From assembly GCF_000518705.1 (NCBI RefSeq), contig NZ_JAEC01000031.1:1-64000 (forward strand): 64,000 nucleotides of DNA, written 5' to 3'. Each line of letters opens with the position of its first letter. Position 1 is the first letter of the stretch. A program made the translations under genes and the position numbers. Below are positions 45,830-55,625 of this stretch, one piece after another. The DNA is from Shewanella colwelliana ATCC 39565 (GTDB lineage Bacteria > Pseudomonadota > Gammaproteobacteria > Enterobacterales > Shewanellaceae). Below the pieces are notes generated by a model. It was given only the letters and a program-made list of their open reading frames with translations, searched no databases and was not told where the DNA came from.

Positions 45830-46519
45830 CTAAGGCGTCATTGACTCAACTGCGTAGGGATCATTCGCCGCATCACTGTTCCACTGATACTCGGTCAATC
45901 TCTCAATCCGACGAGCTTCAGCCTCACCACGCCGTTGACGGACATAAAATAACGCCGCATCGGTACCAGCTGAAACACCAGATGAAGTCAAAAAACGTCC
46001 GTCATCGACCCAACGAGCACTTGGCTGCCACAACGCCTGCTGTGACAAACTGGTAACCCATGAGAAAGCCATTTTGTTGGTGGTTGCACTCACTCCGTCA
46101 AGCAACCCTGCTTTCGCTAACAAGGCTGAACCAGTACAGACGGAAAATACCTTTTTAGACACGCTTGCCTGACGCCTAAGCCACGTTAACAAGGCTTCGT
46201 CATTGATCAATGTTCGCGTGCCTAACCCACCAGGAACCAACAACAGATCACAATCAACTACATCATCAAGCTGGTAATCTGTAACCACTCTGGGTCCTTG
46301 ATAACTTCTCACTGTAGGGCTAGCACCAATCAGTTTAATCTGCACATTTTGCATGTGGCCTAACATCTCAATGGGCCCGTGAAGATCTAAGGTTTCATAG
46401 TCATCAAAAACTAAAGCTAATATTTTTAATGGTTGTTGTTGCGAAGCAAACAGTGATGGGGAAAGGGTAGCCGCAGCGAAAGTTAAGCCACCAGCAATTA
46501 AAAAATCACGTCGTTTCAT
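45830..46519 (-). CDS. DJ-1/PfpI-family protein with Tat-type signal
   Basis: 229 residues. The start MKRRDFLIAGGLTFAAATL is a short twin-arginine signal peptide. The GATase-1-like core has LLVPGGLGTR and the nucleophile-elbow Cys in VFSVCTGSALLAKAGLLDG. Members act as hydratases, chaperones or amidases; the substrate here is unknown. Export of such a protein to the periplasm is less common than cytoplasmic forms. Confidence 0.85.
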   Translation of the reverse strand: MKRRDFLIAGGLTFAAATLSPSLFASQQQPLKILALVFDDYETLDLHGPIEMLGHMQNVQIKLIGASPTVRSYQGPRVVTDYQLDDVVDCDLLLVPGGLGTRTLINDEALLTWLRRQASVSKKVFSVCTGSALLAKAGLLDGVSATTNKMAFSWVTSLSQQALWQPSARWVDDGRFLTSSGVSAGTDAALFYVRQRRGEAEARRIERLTEYQWNSDAANDPYAVESMTP

Positions 46520-46709
46520 TTAATTAATCCGTGTAAACAATCAGGAATGGACATCAGGTGCCGTCATGGTTCAGCGCGGGTGAGTATAGCTAAGCGAAGA
46601 TAATGGCTTCATTGTTTGTTGCGGAGTTTGTCAGCGAGGCCACATTATCTGAATACCTGTGACCTCATCATACTGCCGACAAACTAAAAAATAGACGATT
46701 GCCCAAGGA

Positions 46710-47888
46710 TTAATAAAAAGGTGAAGGATCAACCTCTAAGGTGCTGGGGGAAATGCCGCGCTCGATATGCAGTTCTGATTTACTCAAGTCGATCATAGCT
46801 ACTTCAGTATAACGTTTATGCTTTATTGAATAGAAACACTTCAGTATTGGGTGCAAAGCATCTCTATCTTTGGCATCCCAAACGATACCAATTCGACCAT
46901 CACAAAGCTGTACCAATGAGCCCACAGGATACACACCAATACAACGAATAAACTCATAAACCAGTTTTTCATCGAGATGGAACGGTGTCAGGCTAAGCAA
47001 AATTTTAAATGCGGCGGCCGGGCTCATTGCCTCTTTATAACAGCGGGTTGCCGTTAAGGCATCGAAGATATCAACAACACAGCTCATCCGCCCATGCAGC
47101 GTCAGTTCATCGCCTTTTAGGCCATTTGGGTAACCATTGCCGTCAATTTTTTCATGATGCATCAGACAGACATCTTGGCTAATTTGAGAGAGGCCTTCGG
47201 TTTCCGATAGTATCTCTTTGGCATGGACCTGATGCAGCTTCATATGCTCAAACTCTTCGGGTGTTAAACGACCTGGTTTGTGCAGAATTTTATTATCAAC
47301 ACGCACTTTACCAATGTCATGCAATATGCCGCCAACCGCGAGCTGTTTGAGCGCTTCACGTTCTAATTTTAAGTATTTACCAAATGTCACCAACAAAAAG
47401 GCGACGTTGATAGAGTGTTCAAGCAGGTAGGCATCTTTTGAACGCAGTGCAGAGATACACTTAAATGCATCGGCATCTAACATCACCGATTCAATCATGT
47501 TTTCCGCTAAGTCTTCGAAAGGCTCAACTTGTACAGCCTTACCATCAAAGGTCTCCGACAGAACCTTTTTTACTAAGCCTTTTGCTTCTTGCATTAATCG
47601 CTTAGCTTTCTCTTGAGACTGCTCTCTAGTGACTTTCTTCGGCTTTGTTGGCGGAGTGACGGACTTTTTCTTTAGGCCACAATCTTCCGATGAACGCTCA
47701 ACATCGACCCAAACAAACTTAATGCCGTTTTTAGTGAGCTTACTAATAGCTTCACGGCTTTTTATCTGACCAGGGTTGGCGATATTGACCTTTCCTTGGC
47801 TATCGACAGCCGTGACAAACATACCTAAAGACAAACGTGGCACAGGTACTTTAATAACATCTGTTTTATTGCCAACTCTTTCGCCCAT
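46710..47888 (-). CDS. HD-GYP cyclic-di-GMP phosphodiesterase
   Basis: 392 residues from ATG 47888; a GTG three codons earlier is possible. An N-terminal DUF3391 domain (KVPVPRLSLGMFV, SREAISKLTKNGIKFVWVDV) precedes the HD-GYP domain with HDIGKVRV, the HH of KLHQVHA and CLMHHEKIDGNGYPNGL. It hydrolyses cyclic-di-GMP, affecting motility and biofilm. Single gene; neighbours give no pathway. Confidence 0.9.
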   Translation of the reverse strand: MGERVGNKTDVIKVPVPRLSLGMFVTAVDSQGKVNIANPGQIKSREAISKLTKNGIKFVWVDVERSSEDCGLKKKSVTPPTKPKKVTREQSQEKAKRLMQEAKGLVKKVLSETFDGKAVQVEPFEDLAENMIESVMLDADAFKCISALRSKDAYLLEHSINVAFLLVTFGKYLKLEREALKQLAVGGILHDIGKVRVDNKILHKPGRLTPEEFEHMKLHQVHAKEILSETEGLSQISQDVCLMHHEKIDGNGYPNGLKGDELTLHGRMSCVVDIFDALTATRCYKEAMSPAAAFKILLSLTPFHLDEKLVYEFIRCIGVYPVGSLVQLCDGRIGIVWDAKDRDALHPILKCFYSIKHKRYTEVAMIDLSKSELHIERGISPSTLEVDPSPFY

Positions 47889-48131
47889 AAACCCCACTCA
47901 GATAGTAAAAATGCTCGAAATGACCCACACTCCCCCTCTATTCTAGTACGTCTAATACTTTAAGGCAGTGCGAGGTAGTCAATTTACGAGAAAATAGGGG
48001 GCTAATACTATGCCTAGCGGCGTTAAATCGCCAATAAATTTATGCAAACTTTCATTAATTTATTTAAGTTGTACAAGCCAAAACAAAAAAACCTTATACA
48101 GCAACAGCTAATATTAATCGGGTGACTCTTG
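47889..48131. other. Intergenic region
   Basis: About 240 bp, A+T-rich; presumably the HD-GYP gene promoter. Nothing else recognised. Confidence 0.3.
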
Positions 48132-48341
48132 TTATTGTGCTTCAGTGCACGTAATGCCATTCACTAACCAACGGCGACGAGTACAATTGACACAAGATCG
48201 CAATGTGTCATCAACCTGTTCATCCTCATCGTCGGCACAGAACTGGATACAACGTGATGCCACAAGCCGGGCCTGCCAATAATCATCATCAATAATATTC
48301 AATTGCCAAACATCCGCGACTAACCGAAAAATAGATCGCAT
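48132..48341 (-). CDS. Small hypothetical protein
   Basis: 69 residues with four cysteines (RCIQFCADDEDEQ, RSCVNCTRRR) and a WQARLVASR segment. No signal peptide. Family not recognised; the paired cysteines could bind metal. It begins 10 bp after the TiaS-like gene on the same strand and is probably the last gene of that operon. Confidence 0.55.
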   Translation of the reverse strand: MRSIFRLVADVWQLNIIDDDYWQARLVASRCIQFCADDEDEQVDDTLRSCVNCTRRRWLVNGITCTEAQ

Positions 48342-48351
48342 ATCAACTCCA

Positions 48352-49104
48352 TCAATAATGTTGCAAGTGCTGCTTTAAGGCGTTACGCCAAATGCCGTCT
48401 TGAGGATAAACCAGCAGGCAAACCTGGTGGTCGTGATAAACGGCTTTGAGTTTGCCAGAGAGTGTCACTGATTCTTTAAAGCATAAAAACTGTCCAGTAT
48501 GGGTGAGCACACTGTCGACTCCGGTTTGTTCTATCACCTCAGCTACCGAAAAAACCTGCTCACCATCTAATAAGCCTTTGAGCTTTACTTGTCCTTTGAT
48601 GCGCCCATCGCTGCCCTGTAAACGCAAACCTAACCCAGCCAATGCACCAATGATCCCCTGCCCGGTGCCACCGTGCTCACTTAAGCTCACCTCTAACGCC
48701 TCCGCTAATCCGTAGGCCTGAGATTTAGTTTTCACACTTTGTTTTGCAGCAAGGCCAAAATCGATTAACGCCTGACGGTCAATATCTGATTGTAAGTCGA
48801 GTATTGCCAGACCAGGGTCTGCCGCAGTGGCACTTTCTTGCAATAAGTGCGCGACGGCGACGTCACGAATCTCAGCTAAAGAGAGGTGGGTGCGAACCTG
48901 AAAACACATCGCACTATTATGTGAGGTGTAAGGGATTTCGGGATGGACATAAAGTTGATGCCTTGTCACAAAACTACAGCGACTCAGTGGCTCACCGCTG
49001 ATCAGCAGCGCTATCTCCTCGGCGATCTCTCCTGTGCCTTTTGTGCCTATATCATCGGTGTCATCAATACAGATCAACCAAGATTTCAATTTACCATTAA
49101 GCAT
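48352..49104 (-). CDS. TiaS-like DDTD-motif protein
   Basis: 250 residues starting with ICIDDTDDIGTKGTGEIAEE, the hallmark N-terminal motif of archaeal tRNA-Ile2 agmatinylcytidine synthetase (TiaS), followed by SHNSAMCFQV and an EHGGTGQGIIGALAGLGLRL glycine-rich block. The full TiaS C-terminal domains are absent, so it is a short relative, probably using ATP. It starts on the last base of the ECF-type membrane gene stop (TAATG), so it is part of the importer operon. The reaction is unknown. Confidence 0.7.
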   Translation of the reverse strand: MLNGKLKSWLICIDDTDDIGTKGTGEIAEEIALLISGEPLSRCSFVTRHQLYVHPEIPYTSHNSAMCFQVRTHLSLAEIRDVAVAHLLQESATAADPGLAILDLQSDIDRQALIDFGLAAKQSVKTKSQAYGLAEALEVSLSEHGGTGQGIIGALAGLGLRLQGSDGRIKGQVKLKGLLDGEQVFSVAEVIEQTGVDSVLTHTGQFLCFKESVTLSGKLKAVYHDHQVCLLVYPQDGIWRNALKQHLQHY

Positions 49105-49646
49105 TACTTTAACTCCGTATTATCTAATAGATCATGGCTTCTTAATCGCTGCAGTACAGGGGGGACTAACGTTGCGGCAAACACAGCAAACAGGCTGCCA
49201 AACAGTGCACTCTTAGCAAATTGCACTAGTGCCACGGCGATACTCATGCCCACAAGTAAATCTTCAATTAACCCCTTACTCGCCCACGCTAACGTTGCAA
49301 CCAGCGCCAACATGATAAAACGCCATTTCAGACCGAGTAGTGTCGGCAGTATCAATAAACAGAGATCCATCGCTATGGCAGGCAAAGCAAACTTAAGCAG
49401 GATAAATGGTCCGCCTTTGCCCACACTCAACATCATCGCTAATAGCCCCGCCAACATGCCGCAAGCGCTTATCGCCCCCGCCTTGCCTACGGCCCCGTAG
49501 CAAATAAGATAAAAGAAACAGATCAAAAACATTGAATGACCTGTGATGCCTAGTTTTAGGCGTAACATCCCTTTAAGCGCCACCAATAATGTGGCACAGA
49601 ACCCGATAAACAGTGCGTCATGTAGACTGAAACCTTTGTCACTCAT
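49104..49646 (-). CDS. Putative ECF transporter substrate-binding (S) component
   Basis: 180 residues, about five to six membrane helices (FIGFCATLLVALKGML, MFLICFFYLICYGAVG, MLAGLLAMMLSVG, FIMLALVATLAWA). The position between the T-component gene and the TiaS-like gene, and the size, fit an S component. No motif identifies its vitamin or metal ligand. Confidence 0.65.
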   Translation of the reverse strand: MSDKGFSLHDALFIGFCATLLVALKGMLRLKLGITGHSMFLICFFYLICYGAVGKAGAISACGMLAGLLAMMLSVGKGGPFILLKFALPAIAMDLCLLILPTLLGLKWRFIMLALVATLAWASKGLIEDLLVGMSIAVALVQFAKSALFGSLFAVFAATLVPPVLQRLRSHDLLDNTELK

Positions 49647-49661
49647 TTCAATATTCCTTAC

Positions 49662-50345
49662 CTAGTCAGGCCAATGGGTTGGTCTTTTATGGCTGCCAAA
49701 GCCACGGAGTTTGGCGGCCAATGCCATCTGCTTAGAGAGCTTTAACAATTGGATTAATAGCGGATACAGCACGCAGTAAATTAACTCCGGCCAATGCTTT
49801 GGATAACACAGTGCTTTGGCGGTGATATTGGCACCACGCATCACCTGCATTTGGTAAATCTCTCTGGTTTCTTTGGCCATATAGGGCAACAGGCTAAAGC
49901 TCGCTGCCATCACAAACGCCCACTTTCGAGGTAAACACCAACTAAGTACCTCACCAATGCGCTGAGGCGTGCAGACGATTGACAACCACCAACCTGGAAT
50001 GATTGCCAGCATAATACGTGTCACCGCCAATCCTCCCTCATGCAAACGCTCTACGCCGTGGAGCAATAGATAGAGCATTGAGGTGATCAATAGTTGTATG
50101 GCGAAAAGCAACAGCAACCCACGTACTCTGCCACCTAAATAACGTCCATGCCCAAGCAAAGCAGCATTGATCAAAAGCAGGGGGATGAGTGCGGTATTGG
50201 GGACAAAAAATGCACCGCTGGCACAGCAGAGCGTCGCGACTATACATAGCGCACAGAGTTTAGCGCTGCGTACCACGTAATGAGGAGATGTTCGATCCCT
50301 TCCAGAGCGATCAAAAAACGGTGTTTTAACACGTTTAACCCACAT
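49662..50345 (-). CDS. ECF transporter T component (CbiQ-like)
   Basis: 227 residues from ATG 50345, overlapping the ATPase gene end by 11 bp; the frame is open further up to 50441. About five helices. The two A-R-G-type coupling motifs are approximated by QVMRGANI and AKLRGFGS in the C-terminal cytoplasmic part, the helices that dock on the ATPases. Confidence 0.75.
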   Translation of the reverse strand: MWVKRVKTPFFDRSGRDRTSPHYVVRSAKLCALCIVATLCCASGAFFVPNTALIPLLLINAALLGHGRYLGGRVRGLLLLFAIQLLITSMLYLLLHGVERLHEGGLAVTRIMLAIIPGWWLSIVCTPQRIGEVLSWCLPRKWAFVMAASFSLLPYMAKETREIYQMQVMRGANITAKALCYPKHWPELIYCVLYPLLIQLLKLSKQMALAAKLRGFGSHKRPTHWPD

Positions 50346-51750
50346 CTTGATAACCATCAGAAACCATGCCATCGCAGTGCTTAAGAGCGACCTCACCGGC
50401 AAGCGACTCCGCGCGATAGCAGCGCAACGTCTGTTGAGCAATGCACCAGTAATGGTCCACGGCTAACTGAGGTTGAACACGATGATTGGAGAGTAAAATG
50501 GCACAGCCTTGCTGACTCAACTCATTAATGAGATCGACCACCACATCGACATAGCGGCTATCTAAACCCGCAAACGGATCATCAAGCAGCAAAAGTTTAG
50601 GCTGCAGGCACGCCAGAGAAGCCAAAGCGACGAGATGTTGTTGACCATAAGAGAGCGTATGAGGAGACAGGTTTGCCAAAGTGCTCAAGCCTAATTTGGT
50701 CAGCATGCCGATACCACGTTCTATTGGTAAGCCGTAACGCTTTAAGCTAAATTGCATCTCCTCAATCACCGTCGACTCAAACAATTGACGACTCGGCCTT
50801 TGGTGCAGTAGTGCTAAGGAGGCACCATAGCGTCCTAACTTAGGCCGCACACCCAGCACATTGAGATCCAGCGCCCCAATGTCAGATTGAATCCCCGCCA
50901 AGGCTTTAAGTAGTGTGCTTTTGCCGCTACCGTTGTCTCCGATAAGCGCAACCACCTCTCCTGGGTACAGGTTAAGCCCACTCGAATGGAACAGTAACTT
51001 GTTGTCGTTAAACTGCAATGTCAGTGCTTTGCTAACGACCACTGGCGCTAACAATGACAGGTCTCGGCGCCTGTTTAACCCAGGCAGTTGGCAGACAGAT
51101 ATAACCGGCTCATCACATGGTTGATAAGAGATTAACTTTCCGCCACTCAACATCCACCTGTGAGTCACACATTGGCTAAAAGCCCCTCGGTGATGCTCAA
51201 CAATCACAATCGCCATACCACGGCGTTGCAACTCAAACAGCAGCTCAGTGAGCTCATCGACACCTTGATTGTCTAATTGTGCCCAAGGTTCATCTAGCAG
51301 TAATATTTGGGGGGACGACACCAGTTGTGCGGCAATCATTAAGCGATAGCGCTGACCCAGCGATAAGTTGGCAATTGGCGTATTTAAAGCGACATACAGC
51401 CCCGCCTGTCGCAAAGCATGCGCCACCAAATCAATCATCTTATTGCTGGGTACACCGCTGTTTTCCAGCGCAAAAGCCACTTCAGCCCCAACAGTTTGGC
51501 GCAGCAGCTGCACATTAGGATCTTGCATCACAACGCCAATTGAGCATGGCTGTTGGCAAACTCTCTCACCGGAAAAAGGCCGGGAGAGTACGCCAACTAG
51601 CAGCTTTAGCAGGGTCGACTTTCCTGAGCCCGTTGACCCATGGATGAGGTGACACTCTCCCTGACGTAGCTGTAAGCTAAGCTCATCAAAGAGCTCGCCG
51701 ATTGCAGCCTGATAGCCAAAACTTATCGCTTTGAGCTCAAGTAAACACAT
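50335..51750 (-). CDS. ECF transporter ATPase, two ABC domains in one chain
   Basis: 471 residues with two full nucleotide-binding domains: Walker A GSTGSGKSTLLKLL and GDNGSGKSTLLKAL, signatures LSLGQRY and LSYGQQH, Walker B ILLLDEPWA and LLLLDDPFAG. It powers the membrane components encoded directly downstream. The TonB receptor gene ends 12 bp upstream, so outer- and inner-membrane steps of one uptake route share a transcript. Confidence 0.88.
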   Translation of the reverse strand: MCLLELKAISFGYQAAIGELFDELSLQLRQGECHLIHGSTGSGKSTLLKLLVGVLSRPFSGERVCQQPCSIGVVMQDPNVQLLRQTVGAEVAFALENSGVPSNKMIDLVAHALRQAGLYVALNTPIANLSLGQRYRLMIAAQLVSSPQILLLDEPWAQLDNQGVDELTELLFELQRRGMAIVIVEHHRGAFSQCVTHRWMLSGGKLISYQPCDEPVISVCQLPGLNRRRDLSLLAPVVVSKALTLQFNDNKLLFHSSGLNLYPGEVVALIGDNGSGKSTLLKALAGIQSDIGALDLNVLGVRPKLGRYGASLALLHQRPSRQLFESTVIEEMQFSLKRYGLPIERGIGMLTKLGLSTLANLSPHTLSYGQQHLVALASLACLQPKLLLLDDPFAGLDSRYVDVVVDLINELSQQGCAILLSNHRVQPQLAVDHYWCIAQQTLRCYRAESLAGEVALKHCDGMVSDGYQDVG

Positions 51751-51762
51751 AATGATAACGCT

Positions 51763-53877
51763 TTACAGCTGCCAATTAAGGCCGACAAACACTTGTCTAC
51801 CCGCTTGAGGTAATCCCTCGCTCTGGTAATAGTGCTCATCAAACAAATTGGTCGCTCTGAGGTAGAGCTCTAGGTTATCACCCATAATTGGCTGGATGAG
51901 GTTCAAATCCACCAAGGTGTAATCGTCTAGATCCTGTTCAACCAGCATATTCTGCCCCGCAACTTTTTGCTGCAGATGGTAAACTTGCCCCACAATATGC
52001 TCGACATTGAGGTTGAGGCGCAGTGCAAATGGCAACTCATAATCGGCTTGTACTCTAAACTGATGGCGTGGGCGATATGCTAATGTCTCTAGCCCTGGCG
52101 TGGCATCTTTATCTTCAGTATCAAGAAAGCTATAGGCAAAGGTCACGGCTAGCTTGTCGATACTTTGGTTACGTAACGACAGATCGATACCCTTAAACTG
52201 ATAACGCCCCATATTTTGATAGACACCGCCTAAATCTTTGGCGATATAGTTTTTGGTGTCGGTATAGAAGCCCGCTAAATGAAGGTCGGTACTCCAAGCA
52301 AAGTTTTGCGCCATGCTTAATTCAACATGCTCAGATGTCTCAGCCACCAGAGCATCATTACCTGAAGAGAGTGAGTAAAGGTTTCTCATCGACGGAAAAC
52401 GTACTTTACGCGCCAGCCCAAGGTTGACCCGGGTATCATCGGCAACCTGCCAATAACCCGCCGCTTGTGCTGAATAGTCCGTTTCATCATCACTAACACG
52501 CTCTTGCTGGTGTGCTGCAGCGCCTAAGGTTGCGCCTAGCTGATCTTGCTGATACTGATATTCCGCAGCCAAGGTGTATAGCCACGCCGCATCATCAAAC
52601 GATTCATTCGATGAACCGCCATTACCGCCGCCGGAACCAGAACCACCGCCATTGCCTCCACCAGAACCAGAACCACCGCCATTACCGCCACCTGAACCAG
52701 AACCACCGCCATTGCCTCCACCTGAACCAGAACCAGAGCCACCAGCACCACTGTTGCTGCCCGATGTTGTTTCTACAACCGGCTTGCTACTGGTTGACTG
52801 CCAGCTTTGACGCTCAGCAATCAAGGAACTCGTTAACAGATGCCCTTGCTCCAAATCAGCAACTAACTGCAGATTACCACCACTCACAGTAGACCGGCCG
52901 TCCTGAGTTTGTTGCATCAAGGTGTAATGGCTATCGGTATAGCGATTCTCTATCACGTCAGTTTGATTTTGATAAAGAAAACCCCGCAAGGTTAATTGAT
53001 CGAACTTGTGCGCCATGCCCAACTGAATCGTCTGCGATTGATAATCATCGACACGCTCGAACTTAGGTTTCCCAGTACTGGAGCCATCGATGGCTGGCTT
53101 ACCCCAATCACCGCTACGCAAACTGACATTTGCCATCAATTGAGTGCGGTCCGACAACCAATAACTTCCCTGAGCAAATAGACTATTGATGGTTTTGTCT
53201 GAGTTAAGGCGTGTATCACCAGACTGCAACGCGGTATCATAGTGATCACTGGATATGGGCCAGCCATCGGTCTGCTGACGCGATAGTGACATCAAACCCT
53301 GCCAACGTGCACCAGAGGAAGCGGCGGTGATATCGCCATTAAAAGTATTATTGTCAGCAGCTTCTAAATGCCCAGATAACCTAGGCGCATCATCGCCCTG
53401 CTTAGTCCGAATATTGATCACACCGCCCGCGCCACCAGGGCCATACAACACAGATGTGGGGCCAACGGATACCGTGACTGACGCTATTTGGCTAGCAGGG
53501 ATAACACTGGGATCAAACTGCCCATCTTCGGCACCATTAGCGGGCACGCCGTTAATTAAGTAGATCACATGACGTGCTTTAAAACCGCGAATATCGACCC
53601 TAGGAGTTCCCTGTCCACCGGTTCTGACATAGACACCGGGAGCATTCTTTAGGATCTGATCTAGACTTTGGGCACCTAGCTCACGAATCTCCTCTTCAGA
53701 GATACTCCATGTGGTGGTGGTCTGCTCAAGTGGTGTCGGCCTTTCACCCGTAACAACGATCACCTCAGAGACATCTAAAATGGGATCGCGGGCCGTCTCA
53801 GCGGCATTCACAAAAGGGCTTAAAGTGATGGCTGACGCCACCATAGAAAGTTTGATAAGTTTTTGATTTGTTTTCAT
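51763..53877 (-). CDS. TonB-dependent outer-membrane receptor with Gly/Ser-repeat loop
   Basis: 704 residues from ATG 53877 (MKTNQKLIKLSMVASAITL, signal peptide). The TonB box region (EVIVVTGERP) and plug (LDQILKNAPGVYVRTGGQGT, PRVDIRGFKARHVIYLINGV) lead to the barrel, which ends in aromatic WQL. A 45-residue Gly/Ser/Asn stretch encoded at 52617-52745 interrupts the barrel, probably in a surface loop. First gene of the ECF importer operon. Substrate unknown. Confidence 0.9.
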   Translation of the reverse strand: MKTNQKLIKLSMVASAITLSPFVNAAETARDPILDVSEVIVVTGERPTPLEQTTTTWSISEEEIRELGAQSLDQILKNAPGVYVRTGGQGTPRVDIRGFKARHVIYLINGVPANGAEDGQFDPSVIPASQIASVTVSVGPTSVLYGPGGAGGVINIRTKQGDDAPRLSGHLEAADNNTFNGDITAASSGARWQGLMSLSRQQTDGWPISSDHYDTALQSGDTRLNSDKTINSLFAQGSYWLSDRTQLMANVSLRSGDWGKPAIDGSSTGKPKFERVDDYQSQTIQLGMAHKFDQLTLRGFLYQNQTDVIENRYTDSHYTLMQQTQDGRSTVSGGNLQLVADLEQGHLLTSSLIAERQSWQSTSSKPVVETTSGSNSGAGGSGSGSGGGNGGGSGSGGGNGGGSGSGGGNGGGSGSGGGNGGSSNESFDDAAWLYTLAAEYQYQQDQLGATLGAAAHQQERVSDDETDYSAQAAGYWQVADDTRVNLGLARKVRFPSMRNLYSLSSGNDALVAETSEHVELSMAQNFAWSTDLHLAGFYTDTKNYIAKDLGGVYQNMGRYQFKGIDLSLRNQSIDKLAVTFAYSFLDTEDKDATPGLETLAYRPRHQFRVQADYELPFALRLNLNVEHIVGQVYHLQQKVAGQNMLVEQDLDDYTLVDLNLIQPIMGDNLELYLRATNLFDEHYYQSEGLPQAGRQVFVGLNWQL
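52617..52745 (-). repeat. 30-bp tandem repeat encoding a Gly/Ser linker in the TonB receptor
   Basis: About four imperfect copies of a 30-bp unit encode GGGNGGGSGS. Copies differ only at synonymous positions. Such a repeat can change copy number by slippage without breaking the frame. Confidence 0.75.
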
Positions 53878-54129
53878 TACAGGCACTGTTATTGATCTAA
53901 TAGCCCATATTGTTGGAGGGATCCATAAAGCGCAGCAAGCAAACAAAAACCAAAAACCAACCTAGATCGACTAATTTAAACATTGGGAGTGGGTGATTGA
54001 TAATTGTCGGGACAGAATGTCCAAGCAAAGTATAAGGTCAGACAAAAGTTCTCAGTGTCAGCTACCACCGTCACTGCCTAGAAGAGAAGAGGATTTCTTG
54101 GCCAAGCTCACAGCTTACCTCCCTGTAAC
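53878..54129. other. Divergent intergenic region, long leader of the TonB receptor gene
   Basis: On the minus strand this leaves more than 200 bases before the receptor gene. I looked for cobalamin, TPP and other vitamin riboswitch cores and saw none that I could support. A structured leader is possible. Confidence 0.3.
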
Positions 54130-54158
54130 TTGACACTTTTTTGCTAGGATATTAGTTT
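54130..54158 (+). promoter_or_regulatory. Sigma-70 promoter of menF
   Basis: TTGACA, 17-base spacer, TAGTTT; about 100 bases before the likely menF start. Confidence 0.5.
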
Positions 54159-54266
54159 GTGGTAAAGATTCTTATTTCCAATACAGAGTAAGTCTGTTCA
54201 CTATCGGCTCCGCGGTTGCTTTGCACCGCATGCATCGACACTAAAGTAATAAGGTTGGAATATTCA

Positions 54267-55625
54267 TTGAGCGTTTTCTCGCTATCACAGGCTATACAAT
54301 CTTTAGTCAGCAAACTTGAGCGACTCGACATACATCAACATGGCGAACCTATTATTCAGGTGTCCGTGCCTGTATGCCCTTTGCCGACGATTGCGTGGTT
54401 AGCCAGCCAACCTTGTTATCCGCGTATTTACTGGAGAGGTCGTGACACCCAAGAGGAAGTGGCGGCGATAGGATCCTGTAAAGACTTTATTTTTGAAGAT
54501 GCTGTAGACGATAACCAGCTCTCCTTGGCTTATCAGCAGCAACGAGCACTATCCACCAATCAAGATATTCGCTACTACGGCGGGGTTGCCTTTGATCGTG
54601 ATACCGATTGCTGGCCAGAGTATGGTAAAGCGCATTTTGTGCTGCCACGACTCGAGTTAAGACGCAGCGGCCATGACTATAAATTGGTGATCAACCTCAA
54701 CATTGAAAACGAAGAGATAGAGCAGGAGCGTCAAAACGCGTTGCAAGCTCTGCAACAGTTAGCATCGCCTTCACCGCTTTCACCACCAAACAAGATTCAC
54801 CTGCTCAGCCGCAGTGATCGTCCCGATCACCGCCGCTGGACTGAGCTCGTTAACCAAGTCACTCACGAAAAATTTATTAAACAGACCCCAAAAGTGGTCT
54901 TGTCACGGCTGACTCAGTTGGAGATTAACGAAAAGGTCGATCCCTGGATGTTGCTCGCCAGTTGGCAGGGACGAAACCAAAATAGTTTTCAATTTGGCTT
55001 CCAATTTAGCCCCGATAGCGCCTTTATCTCCTGCACACCCGAACGCCTCTATCGAAGACGTCAGCGCGAGCTGTTTACTGAAGCATTAGCAGGCACGACA
55101 ACGCGTGGCCTCAATGAAGAAGAGGATGCGATGTTGGCGCAGCAGCTATTGGATGACAGCAAAAACAGTCATGAGAATCAGCTGGTTCGAAAACATATTG
55201 TCGACGCTCTCACTCCGCTCAGTAACTATGTAGGTGCTGACGAATCGCCAAAAGTGTTTAAGCTCAGCCATATTCAACATCTTCACCGCGCGATTAGAGC
55301 CGAGTTGAAGGGCGGTGTTAACGACTTCCAAATTCTACAAGCACTCCACCCGACCCCTGCTGTAGGTGGTCTGCCAAAAGAGTCTGCAATTAATTTTATC
55401 AGGCAAAGAGAGGGCTACACCCGCGGCTGGTATGCGGGTGCCTGTGGTTACTTTAACAAGCATGAAAGCGAGTTTGCCGTGGCAATCCGTAGCGCCTTGA
55501 TTGAGCCAGGTCGCATCAATCTATTCGCTGGGGCAGGCATAGTGTCAGGGTCTGAGGCTGATGCGGAGTGGCACGAGTTAGAAAACAAACTCGCCACGAT
55601 TTTGTCTATTTTGACAGAAGTTTAG
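54267..55625 (+). CDS. menF: MenF, isochorismate synthase
   Basis: About 452 residues. There is no ATG; TTG 54267 (SVFSLSQAIQSL) has GGA seven bases upstream and is preferred, with TTG 54216 and 54255 as alternatives. The chorismate-binding core is complete: FQFSPDSAFISCTPERLY, ALAGTTTRG, HPTPAVGGLPKE, GWYAGACGYF and LFAGAGIVSGSEADAEWHE. It converts chorismate to isochorismate for menaquinone synthesis, a main respiratory carrier in Shewanella. It converges with the next gene with a 4-bp overlap. Confidence 0.9.
   Translation: MSVFSLSQAIQSLVSKLERLDIHQHGEPIIQVSVPVCPLPTIAWLASQPCYPRIYWRGRDTQEEVAAIGSCKDFIFEDAVDDNQLSLAYQQQRALSTNQDIRYYGGVAFDRDTDCWPEYGKAHFVLPRLELRRSGHDYKLVINLNIENEEIEQERQNALQALQQLASPSPLSPPNKIHLLSRSDRPDHRRWTELVNQVTHEKFIKQTPKVVLSRLTQLEINEKVDPWMLLASWQGRNQNSFQFGFQFSPDSAFISCTPERLYRRRQRELFTEALAGTTTRGLNEEEDAMLAQQLLDDSKNSHENQLVRKHIVDALTPLSNYVGADESPKVFKLSHIQHLHRAIRAELKGGVNDFQILQALHPTPAVGGLPKESAINFIRQREGYTRGWYAGACGYFNKHESEFAVAIRSALIEPGRINLFAGAGIVSGSEADAEWHELENKLATILSILTEV

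Noticed and set aside
52512..52892. Long plus-strand frames opposite the TonB receptor repeat (His/Asn- and Pro-rich)
   Set aside because: They are antisense readings of the Gly/Ser tandem repeat with no ribosome site.
53878..54215. Possible vitamin riboswitch before the TonB receptor
   Set aside because: No recognised core motif for cobalamin, TPP or others on the minus strand.
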